This document shows positions 1 through 4,971 of a stretch of DNA of 5,150 bases, one piece after another. Every line of letters begins with the position of its first letter. Positions within the stretch are counted from its first letter, which is position 1. The stretch spans positions 1-5,150 of the forward strand of contig JASBUM010000178.1 of the NCBI GenBank assembly GCA_030147905.1, in the 5' to 3' direction. Below the pieces are notes generated by a model that was given only the letters and a program-made list of their open reading frames with translations, had not been told where the DNA came from and did no database searches. This DNA comes from Acidimangrovimonas sp. Its GTDB lineage: Bacteria > Pseudomonadota > Alphaproteobacteria > Rhodobacterales > Rhodobacteraceae. A program made the translations under genes and the position numbers.

Positions 1-919
1 GCAGAGCCTCGACCCGCCCCGCAAGGATGTTGAGCGCCGACAGCCCCTCGGGCCGGCCGCGCGACAAGATCACGTCATGGGCATGGATGCGCAGCCGGAA
101 GCGCGCCCCTTCCGGCGCCTCGATGCGCGGCAGGAACAGCACGCCCCCCGCCGCCGCCAGTTCCGTCAGCCCGTCGGGATGTTGCGTGACCAGACGCGCG
201 GGGACGATCGCGCCGGCCTCGCGCAGACCCAGAGCGGAGGCACTTTCGGGATCGGCCAGTATTTCGTCGGCCCGGCCCGCACGTTGCACCCGGCCGCCCT
301 CGATCAGAACCAGCGTGGTCGCGAGCCGCGCCACCTCGGCCAACGAATGACTGACATAGAGGATCGGCACCGCGGTCTCGTCGCGAAGTCGTTCCAGATA
401 GGGCAGGATCTCGTCCTTGCGCTCGGCATCGAGCGCGGCCAGCGGCTCATCCATGAGCAGCAGCGCCGGCTTGGACAGCAATGCGCGGCCGATCGCCACG
501 CGCTGTTTCTCGCCCCCCGACAGCGCCCCCGGCCGCCGATGCAGAAGCCCGCCGATCCCGAGCAGATCGACCACCGCCCCAAGCTGCTCTCCGGGCAGGG
601 AACGCGGCGCGAAACGCCGGCCGTAGAGGAGGTTCTGCCGCACGTCGAGATGCGGGAACAGCCGCCCTTCCTGGAACACATAGCCGATGCGCCGACGATG
701 GGGCGGCAGCGCGATCCGCGCCTCGGCATCGAACAGCACCCGACCGTCAAGCGCGATGCGCCCCTGCTCGGGACGCAAGAGCCCCGCCACGGCGTTGACG
801 ATACTCGTCTTTCCCGCCCCCGACCGGCCAAACAGCGCGGTCACCCCGGCCGGCGCCTCGAAGCCCGCCTCGAGCGTGAAATCGGCGAAACGGTGGCGCA
901 TGGTGACCGACAGGCTCAT
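1..919 (-). CDS. modC: ModC, molybdate ABC transporter ATP-binding subunit (3' end cut by window)
   Basis: This is the cytoplasmic ATPase that powers molybdate import through ModB. The ATG at 919-917 opens a frame of 306 visible codons that runs off the left edge; ModC proteins are usually about 350-360 residues, so roughly 50 are missing. Visible motifs in order are Walker A GRSGAGKT (residues 31-38), Q-loop VFQE (Gln83), ABC signature LSGGEKQR (133-140), Walker B LLLMDE (153-158) followed by the D-loop ALD, and the H-loop histidine at 191. After about residue 235 comes the start of the C-terminal TOBE/Mop region, with the ModC-typical stretch HDVILSRGRPEGLSALNIL (281-299). That stretch separates ModC from other importer ATPases such as sulfate CysA. 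The gene starts 4 bp after the modB stop with no strong ribosome binding site of its own, which suggests translational coupling in a modABC operon. Confidence 0.97.
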   Translation of the reverse strand, partial: MSLSVTMRHRFADFTLEAGFEAPAGVTALFGRSGAGKTSIVNAVAGLLRPEQGRIALDGRVLFDAEARIALPPHRRRIGYVFQEGRLFPHLDVRQNLLYGRRFAPRSLPGEQLGAVVDLLGIGGLLHRRPGALSGGEKQRVAIGRALLSKPALLLMDEPLAALDAERKDEILPYLERLRDETAVPILYVSHSLAEVARLATTLVLIEGGRVQRAGRADEILADPESASALGLREAGAIVPARLVTQHPDGLTELAAAGGVLFLPRIEAPEGARFRLRIHAHDVILSRGRPEGLSALNILAGRVEAL

Positions 920-923
920 GTCG

Positions 924-1628
924 TCACGCCCCCGCGACCCGGCGTGCGACACGGCGCACCATCCATTCCGAGGCCATAAGTGCTGCCATCGACACGCCCA
1001 CCGACACGAAGACGAGCCGTAGGGCCGAGGCCTCGGCCGCGGCGCCGGGCACCTGAAGGATCGAATAGATCGCCAGCGGCAGCGTCTGTGTCTGGCCGGG
1101 GATGTTCGACACGAAGGTAATCGTGGCGCCGAATTCGCCCATCGCACGGGCAAAGGCGAGGATCGCCCCCGCCATGATCCCCGGCGCGATCAACGGCAAG
1201 GTGACGGTCGCGAAGACCCAGGCCCGCGGCGCGCCCAGCGTCGCGGCGGCCGCCTCCAGCCGGGGGTCGACCGCCTCGATCGCCAGGCGGATCGCCCTGA
1301 CCATCAGCGGAAAGCCCATGATTCCCGCAGCCAGCGCCGCCCCGGTCCAGCGAAAGGCGAAATCGAGCCCCAGAAATTCGTGAAACACGATACCCAGCGG
1401 CCCCTGACGCCCGAAGGCCAGCAACAACAGATAGCCCGTCACCACCGGGGGCAGAACGAGCGGCAGATGAACCACCCCGTTGAAGATCTGGCGTCCGGCG
1501 AAGCGGCCCCGCGCCAGCGCCATCGCCGCCGCCACCCCCAGCGGCAGGCTGACCCCGGTCGCGATCAGCGAGACCTTCAGCGACAGCACCACCGCCTGCC
1601 ATTCCGCCGCGGACAACAGAGCCTGCAT
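924..1628 (-). CDS. modB: ModB, molybdate ABC transporter permease
   Basis: This is the inner-membrane channel subunit of the molybdate importer, 234 residues, a normal full length for ModB. The protein is strongly hydrophobic, with several membrane segments (about residues 12-38, 50-72, 95-112, 148-165 and 203-220, judged by eye). Between about residues 125 and 150 it carries the EAA loop that contacts the ATPase: EAAAATLGAPRAWVF followed by TLPLIAPGI. The segment ARAMGEFGATITFVSNIPG (160-178), with its following TQTLPLAIY, is characteristic of ModB/CysT-type permeases. The ATG at 1628-1626 lies 3 bp after the modA stop codon, and the TGA (926-924) lies 4 bp before modC. The three genes are therefore tightly packed as one operon. 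No strong Shine-Dalgarno sequence is seen before the ATG, so coupling to modA translation is likely. Confidence 0.97.
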   Translation of the reverse strand: MQALLSAAEWQAVVLSLKVSLIATGVSLPLGVAAAMALARGRFAGRQIFNGVVHLPLVLPPVVTGYLLLLAFGRQGPLGIVFHEFLGLDFAFRWTGAALAAGIMGFPLMVRAIRLAIEAVDPRLEAAAATLGAPRAWVFATVTLPLIAPGIMAGAILAFARAMGEFGATITFVSNIPGQTQTLPLAIYSILQVPGAAAEASALRLVFVSVGVSMAALMASEWMVRRVARRVAGA

Positions 1629-1631
1629 GCG

Positions 1632-2423
1632 CTATTTCACCAGGACCCGGAAGCCGTCGCGTTCGAAGACTGCCCGCGCGCGCGGCCCCTCGAGATAGGC
1701 CATGAAGGCACGGGCGGCCGGTGACGCCCCCTTCATCAGCGCGGCGGGATAGATGATCGGCGGGTGGCTGTCGGCGGGAAAGGTGCCCACCACGCTCACC
1801 CGCGGCTCGGCGGCGGCATCGGTGGCATAAACGATGCCGTAGGGCGCCTCGCCGGTCGCCACCAGCGCCAGCGCCGCGCGCACGTTGTCGGCCTGCGCGA
1901 CATGTCCCTTGAGCACCGTCCAGACCCCGAGCGCGGTCAGCGCCTCGCGTCCGTAGATCCCCGCCGGCACGCTGTCGTATAGCGCCATCGCCAGCCGTCC
2001 GCTGCCAAGCTTGCCCAGCAGATCGAACCCCTTGGCGACATGGACCGGGGCTGCCGACGCACGGGGAGCGATCAGCACGAGACTGTTGCCGAGAAGATCG
2101 ACCCGGCTTTGCGGCGCGATCCGCCCGGCCCGGGCCACCGCGTCCATCCACTTGATATCGGCCGAAATATAGAGGTCGGCCGGCGCGCCGGCGATGATCT
2201 GCCGCGCCAGAAGCGAGCTTCCGGCGAAGGAGATGGCGGCTTCGTTCCCGCTGTCGGCCTTCCAGTCGCGGGCGATCTCGCCCAGCGCGTTCTTCAGGCT
2301 GGCGGCGGCAAATACCGTGATCCGGGCGGCGCTTGCCGGTGCTGGCAGCAGCCCCGCGGCGATCATTCCGAGCGACAGGCATCCCGCGACAAGGGCGCGG
2401 CGTGACACGAACGGTGTTTTCAT
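1632..2423 (-). CDS. modA: ModA, periplasmic molybdate-binding protein
   Basis: This is the substrate-binding protein that captures molybdate (and probably tungstate) in the periplasm and delivers it to ModBC. It has 263 residues, a typical length. An N-terminal signal peptide has a SRRALV start, a hydrophobic core and likely cleavage after PAPASA (Ala32); the SRR motif leaves Tat export possible, but Sec is equally plausible. The mature protein opens with ITVFAAASLKNAL, close to E. coli ModA. By alignment from memory, the E. coli oxyanion ligands Ser12, Ser39, Val152 and Tyr170 correspond here to Ser42 (AAASL), Ser69 (FAGSS), Val152 (DSVPAGIYG) and Tyr199 (GIVYATD). The start chosen is the ATG at 2423, because GGAG lies at good spacing before it. 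The frame stays open upstream to 2501, but the ATG at 2438 would put that GGAG inside the coding region. A Mo-box-like repeat lies 15 bp upstream. Confidence 0.97.
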   Translation of the reverse strand: MKTPFVSRRALVAGCLSLGMIAAGLLPAPASAARITVFAAASLKNALGEIARDWKADSGNEAAISFAGSSLLARQIIAGAPADLYISADIKWMDAVARAGRIAPQSRVDLLGNSLVLIAPRASAAPVHVAKGFDLLGKLGSGRLAMALYDSVPAGIYGREALTALGVWTVLKGHVAQADNVRAALALVATGEAPYGIVYATDAAAEPRVSVVGTFPADSHPPIIYPAALMKGASPAARAFMAYLEGPRARAVFERDGFRVLVK

Positions 2424-2438
2424 GGCTTTCTCCGGCAT

Positions 2439-2466
2439 TGCGATATGTCCGCCGGTACATATGGCA
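2439..2466. promoter_or_regulatory. Mo-box-like inverted repeat, candidate ModE operator
   Basis: The arms TGCGATATGT (2439-2448) and ACATATGGCA (2457-2466) are inverted repeats matching at 9 of 10 positions around an 8-bp spacer. The layout CG-N-TATGTC-N6-TACATA-N-GG follows the geometry of the classical ModE site (CG-N-TATATA-N6-TATATA-N-CG), with several substitutions in the inner half-sites. It stands out as AT-rich in a very GC-rich region. It ends 15 bp before the modA start codon and overlaps the likely -10 region and transcription start, where a bound repressor would block modABC transcription. The inverted repeat is seen directly; that a ModE-type protein binds it is inference. Confidence 0.75.
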
Positions 2467-2487
2467 AGCCGGCTCCGAAGAAGGCAA
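2458..2487 (-). promoter_or_regulatory. Candidate sigma-70-type promoter of modABC
   Basis: Reading the minus strand, TTGCCT (2487-2482) is a fair -35 element. It is followed after 18 bp by CATATG (2463-2458) as -10; shifting by one base gives CCATAT with 17-bp spacing. Transcription would begin near 2451, about 28 nt before the modA ATG. The -10 lies inside the Mo-box-like repeat, which fits repression. The match is moderate and the alphaproteobacterial consensus is loose, so this is a weak-to-fair prediction. Confidence 0.4.
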
Positions 2488-2490
2488 GCG

Positions 2491-3096
2491 TTATTTCCCA
2501 CTGTTCATATCCCGGCCCCGGCGCATCGCCATGAGCGCGGCGATGGCTCCGCTGCCGTCGCCCGCCGCGGCCGCTTCTATCGCGCGGTAATGGGCCAGCA
2601 CCTTCTCGCCCGTCCGCGTCAGAGCGGCCCCACCCCCCTGCGCTCCGCCGCGGCTTGCCACCACGAGGGGCGCGGCGAACATCGCGTTCAGTTCCTCGAC
2701 CAGGTTCCAGGCACGCTTGTAGCTCATGCCCATCGCGCGCCCCGCCGCCGAGATCGATCCGGTCTGGCCGATGCGTTCCAGCAGGTCCGCCTTGCCGGGG
2801 CCCAGACGTTCACCGGGGCCAAAGACCACGCGGATACGCAGCTGGACAGCAGCAACTTCCGGCGCCTCCGGACCTGCCCCGCCCGGGCCGGACGCGGCGG
2901 AGCCGGAAAGGTCCGATGCGCGAACACCTCCGCCGGTTCGCGGGCCCGAGCCCGAAGCAGCGAAGTGGCCGAACGAAGCCTCGGCGCCTCCGGACCCGGC
3001 ACCGGACAAGCGGCAATCACCTTCGGCATCGTCCTGGAGCGGGCGGTCACGGGCGGGATCGGGCCGGTCGGGGCCGGCATTTGCTGCATGGGTCAT
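2491..3096 (-). CDS. modE: ModE-type one-domain winged-helix regulator, start uncertain
   Basis: This is a probable DNA-binding regulator of molybdate uptake. Counting from the ATG at 3096 it has 201 residues. The last 115 or so match the N-terminal domain of ModE: LRIRVVFGPGERLGPGKADLLERI, then the helix-turn-helix GQTGSISAAGRAMGMSYKRAWNLVEELN, then a wing with SRGGAQGGGAALTRTGEKVL. The protein ends about 25 residues later, so the two C-terminal Mop domains that bind molybdate in E. coli ModE (about 262 aa) are absent. The first 85 or so residues are a Gly/Ala/Ser/Pro-rich stretch with no recognisable domain. Short relatives normally begin only a few residues before LRIRV, but no ATG, GTG or TTG occurs in the frame between a TTG at 3009 and that point. 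The ATG at 3096 lacks a clear ribosome binding site; a TTG at 3126 is another option. The gene precedes modA by 67 bp, which supports its role. Confidence 0.82.
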   Translation of the reverse strand: MTHAANAGPDRPDPARDRPLQDDAEGDCRLSGAGSGGAEASFGHFAASGSGPRTGGGVRASDLSGSAASGPGGAGPEAPEVAAVQLRIRVVFGPGERLGPGKADLLERIGQTGSISAAGRAMGMSYKRAWNLVEELNAMFAAPLVVASRGGAQGGGAALTRTGEKVLAHYRAIEAAAAGDGSGAIAALMAMRRGRDMNSGK

Positions 3097-3153
3097 GCCG
3101 ACAGCATCCGGTGCCGCCGCGCGCAAGGCAAGGCCCCGGGGGCGCAGACATGC

Positions 3154-3180
3154 AAAAAGGGCGCACCCTCGGGTGCGCCC
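3154..3180 (-). terminator. Rho-independent terminator after ibpA
   Basis: Read on the minus strand, GGGCGCACCC (3180-3171) pairs perfectly with GGGTGCGCCC (3168-3159), a 10-bp stem with only two bases between the arms (in practice 9 bp with a 4-base loop). It is followed at once by TTTTT (3158-3154). The hairpin lies 57 bp after the ibpA stop codon. The T run is on the minus strand only, so it terminates ibpA transcription leftward and isolates it from modE. It is the clearest terminator in the window. Confidence 0.93.
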
Positions 3181-3188
3181 ACACCACG

Positions 3189-3217
3189 CCGCCCCCCGCA
3201 GTCACGAGCGGGGGCGG
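3189..3217 (-). other. GC hairpin in the ibpA 3' untranslated region
   Basis: CCG plus CCCCCGC (3189-3199, with the C at 3192 bulged) pairs with GCGGGGGCGG (3208-3217) across an 8-base loop, giving a 10-bp GC stem. It lies between the ibpA stop codon and the true terminator and has no following T run on either strand. It may shield the mRNA 3' end from exonucleases or assist termination. That is inference; GC-rich DNA forms such stems readily. Confidence 0.4.
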
Positions 3218-3236
3218 GCGTCGTTCCGTCGCCGGA

Positions 3237-3719
3237 TCAGGCGTCTACGGGTTCGGGGCTCTGCCTGGCCTCGACCGCCTTGGCCTCGATGTCCGAGGAG
3301 CGCGCGATCTCGATGCGGCGCGGCTTCAGCGCCTCGGGGGTTTCGCGCACGAGGTCGATATGCAGCATGCCGTCGGCATGGCTCGCGCCGGTCACGCGCA
3401 CGTGGTCGGCGAGGGCGAAACGACGCTCGAACGCGCGGGTCGCGATGCCGCGATGCAGATAGCTGCGTTCGGTCTCGTCATCGGCCTTGCGCGCCGCCAC
3501 GACCAGCGTGTTCTCCTTCACCTCGACGTTCAGCTCGTCGGTGGCAAAGCCCGCGACCGCGATCGTGATCCGATAGGAATCGTCATCGGTCTTCTCGATG
3601 TTGTAGGGCGGGTAGCCGGGTTGGGCCACCTCGTTCGACAGGACCCGGTCCATCAGATCGGCAAGCCTGTCATACCCCACGGTCGCACGATAGAGCGGGG
3701 CAAAATCGAAGGTTCTCAT
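3237..3719 (-). CDS. ibpA: Small heat-shock protein, IbpA/Hsp20 family
   Basis: This is an ATP-independent cytoplasmic chaperone that binds unfolding proteins during heat stress and keeps them refoldable by DnaK and ClpB. It has 160 residues and aligns along nearly its whole length with E. coli IbpA. The start is MRTFDFAPLYRATVGYDRL, then GYPPYNIE (35-42) opens the alpha-crystallin domain (about 35-127). That domain includes YRITIAVAGF and the GML motif (117-119). The C-terminal I-x-I anchor is RRIEI (Ile136, Ile138). A tail of about 22 residues beyond this anchor exceeds E. coli IbpA. The ATG at 3719 is chosen because GGAGG (3730-3726) is well spaced before it, while the in-frame ATG at 3725 abuts that ribosome binding site. 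An RpoH promoter and a ROSE-like leader precede the gene, and a terminator follows, so it forms its own transcription unit. Confidence 0.96.
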   Translation of the reverse strand: MRTFDFAPLYRATVGYDRLADLMDRVLSNEVAQPGYPPYNIEKTDDDSYRITIAVAGFATDELNVEVKENTLVVAARKADDETERSYLHRGIATRAFERRFALADHVRVTGASHADGMLHIDLVRETPEALKPRRIEIARSSDIEAKAVEARQSPEPVDA

Positions 3720-3798
3720 AGTCATCCTCCATTGAGCGATGTCATTCCCGGCACGGCCACCGCGGCCCGCCGGCTCGCGGGCCCGTCACGGCGCCCGC
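3720..3798 (-). promoter_or_regulatory. ROSE-like RNA thermometer in the ibpA leader
   Basis: The leader folds by hand into three successive hairpins. The first is GCGGGC-G-CCG / CGG-GCCCGC (3798-3777), with one bulged G. The second is CCGGC-G-GGCC / GGCC-GT-GCCGG (3773-3748). The third is CAUC-G-CUC, loop AAUG, then GAGGAUG (3741-3723). The last hairpin pairs the ribosome binding site GGAGG with the short element UCGCU. Removing its single unpaired G (3737) would give an uninterrupted 7-bp stem. This is the known hallmark of ROSE thermometers, where a U(U/C)GCU element pairs imperfectly with the Shine-Dalgarno sequence and melts on heating. ROSE elements are known upstream of small heat-shock genes in rhizobia and of ibpA in gammaproteobacteria. 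The pairing is seen; thermal control is inference. Confidence 0.72.
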
Positions 3799-3805
3799 AG
3801 CAACG

Positions 3806-3834
3806 AAATGGGTAGGTTTCCACCCTGTTTCAAG
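3806..3834 (-). promoter_or_regulatory. RpoH (sigma-32) heat-shock promoter of ibpA
   Basis: On the minus strand CTTGAAA (3834-3828) is followed after 14 bp by ACCCATTT (3813-3806). This is a full match to the -35 and 7 of 8 bases of the -10 of the E. coli sigma-32 consensus (CTTGAAA, then CCCCATNT). Transcription should begin near 3800-3798, exactly at the foot of the first leader hairpin. The promoter overlaps the end of the upstream protease gene: the protease TGA stop (3832-3830) is part of CTTGAAA. Confidence 0.88.
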
Positions 3835-4738
3835 GGGTCTGGGGGGCCTCGGGCGGGCGCGCGATCGCGGCCTGCCCGCCACCGGACCGGGGGCTTCGCG
3901 CAGGCCCGTCGGCGCCCGGCCGGACGAACTTGGCCCCGCCGTCGCGGATGCCCGCAGGCGGCAGCCCGGTGGTGTCCACCCGCCGGAAGCGCCCGGCCGC
4001 CAGCGCCCGCATCTCGGCGCGCAGGACCGGAAGGACCGCGCCCAGATCGACCCCAAGGGCCACCGGGCGGCGGCGCACCAGGGCCTTGGCCGAAATCATC
4101 GACACGATCCGCGCCGGACCGCCCCCCAGCGTGAACACCGGCGCCCCGGACGAGCCGAAATCGACCGTGCAGTCGAGCACCAGCACGCCGCGGTCCTTGC
4201 GCAGGACATGGCACAGCTTCTGCAGCGACGGCGCCTGGGCCCGCCCCCGCGCATAGGACACCACGCCGACCGGATCGCCCGCATCGACCGTCGGGTCGAT
4301 CTCGAAGGGCCGGATCGTCGCGCGCCGGATGGGGCGGACAAGCTTGAGCAGCGCGATGTCGTTGCCGATACGCGAAGGATCCTCGCGCGCGGAATAGCGA
4401 TACCCCGGCGGAACCGCCACCTGACGGATGCCGCGATAGGCGGCGGCGCGTCCCATCCGCCAGCCGGCGAGGAATTCCATCCGGCCCGGCTCCACCGCCT
4501 TGCCGGTCGAGCGGTCATAGAGACAATGCGCGGCGGTCAGGATCTCGTCCGGCGCGACGAGCGCGGCCGTACAGAACCCCTGCCCGCGGATATCGAGCCG
4601 GCCGACCCCTTCCCAGCCACGCCCCTCGTCGCCCGTCGACAGAAGCCGCAGCGGCGTGCCGGGCGGCAGGGCCTGAACCCGCGCCGGTTGCGGTGTCATG
4701 GCCAGCATCAGCGCAACGATGGCGATCCGTCTCGGCAT
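3830..4738 (-). CDS. Secreted trypsin-like (S1 family) serine protease
   Basis: This is a probable exported serine endopeptidase of 302 residues. A short N-terminal hydrophobic segment after MPRR (IAIVALMLAM) with a small-residue region by about residue 24 looks like a signal peptide. The chymotrypsin-fold triad is complete: His71 in LTAAHC, Asp127 in NDIALL, Ser197 in GSSGAP. Cys56 and Cys72 flank the catalytic histidine, and Cys176 and Cys190 could form a second disulfide. The nucleophile motif is GSSGAP rather than GDSGGP, a change frequent in bacterial glutamyl-endopeptidase-like S1 proteins. The last 50 or so residues, after RFRRVDTTGLPP, are Pro/Gly/Arg-rich with no recognisable domain. 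The ATG at 4738 has AAGGGG at good spacing. No substrate can be named from the sequence. The gene ends inside the ibpA promoter. Confidence 0.9.
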   Translation of the reverse strand: MPRRIAIVALMLAMTPQPARVQALPPGTPLRLLSTGDEGRGWEGVGRLDIRGQGFCTAALVAPDEILTAAHCLYDRSTGKAVEPGRMEFLAGWRMGRAAAYRGIRQVAVPPGYRYSAREDPSRIGNDIALLKLVRPIRRATIRPFEIDPTVDAGDPVGVVSYARGRAQAPSLQKLCHVLRKDRGVLVLDCTVDFGSSGAPVFTLGGGPARIVSMISAKALVRRRPVALGVDLGAVLPVLRAEMRALAAGRFRRVDTTGLPPAGIRDGGAKFVRPGADGPARSPRSGGGQAAIARPPEAPQTP

Positions 4739-4863
4739 TCAGGCCCCTTCGACCATGTTCCGGTGATGACGCACCGCATCACGGCAGGGCGGGCGGCGCA
4801 TGGATCGCCGACGATAGTGCAATCGGGATCCGAAATCACGCCCCGACAGCGACCGCCATGCGC

Positions 4864-4908
4864 GCGTTCCGGCGCGGATGCGTTCCGGGCGCGGTCAGAC
4901 ACCGCGCC
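4864..4908. repeat. Short tandem repeat and GC hairpin between glcF and the protease
   Basis: GCGTTCCGGCGCGG (4864-4877) recurs as GCGTTCCGGGCGCGG (4880-4894), identical but for one inserted G. The second copy runs into a perfect 7-bp inverted repeat, GGCGCGG / CCGCGCC (4888-4894 and 4902-4908), with a 7-base spacer. The elements lie 64 bp downstream of glcF and 126 bp upstream of the protease start. The hairpin has no T run on either strand, so it is at best a Rho-dependent or weak terminator for glcF. The repeats could equally be a regulator site for the protease. No clear promoter was seen in this 233-bp gap. Confidence 0.4.
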
Positions 4909-4971
4909 GCCGCCGCTGGCCATTGGGCAACCACGGATCGCGGCGTCCCCCGCCGGGGCCGGGTCCGCCGC

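Noticed and set aside
77..979. A 300-codon plus-strand open frame antisense to modC
   Set aside because: It mirrors the modC codon pattern. ModC has intact Walker A, signature and Walker B motifs in its own frame, and the antisense protein resembles nothing I recognise.
916..2487. A 523-codon open frame on the minus strand overlapping modA and modB in another frame
   Set aside because: Its protein is Arg/Gly/Ala-rich with no recognisable domain. It is a shadow of the high-GC coding frames of modA and modB, which carry clear family motifs.
2424..2501. An N-terminally extended ModA beginning at the GTG at 2501 or the ATG at 2438
   Set aside because: The extension would displace the signal peptide from the N-terminus and overlap the Mo-box and ribosome binding site. 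The ATG at 2423 has a good GGAG and gives a normal signal peptide.
2724..3089. Alternative minus-strand frame at the 5' end of modE (121 codons)
   Set aside because: It has no recognisable motif and overlaps the conserved winged-helix region in the wrong frame. It does not explain the N-terminal extension.
3717..3725. The upstream in-frame ATG (3725) as the ibpA start
   Set aside because: It directly abuts the GGAGG ribosome binding site with no spacing. The ATG at 3719 has proper spacing and matches the IbpA N-terminus MRTFD.
2194..3815. Long plus-strand open frames across modE and ibpA
   Set aside because: These are Arg/Pro/Ala-rich shadow frames in GC-rich DNA, antisense to genes with clear family signatures.
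4888..4908. Perfect GC hairpin as an intrinsic terminator of glcF
   Set aside because: No T run follows on either strand, so it does not meet the standard for a Rho-independent terminator. It is kept only as a repeat feature.
4708..4923. A 71-codon minus-strand open frame overlapping the start of the protease
   Set aside because: It overlaps the protease signal peptide in another frame, has no known motif, and has only composition typical of shadow frames.
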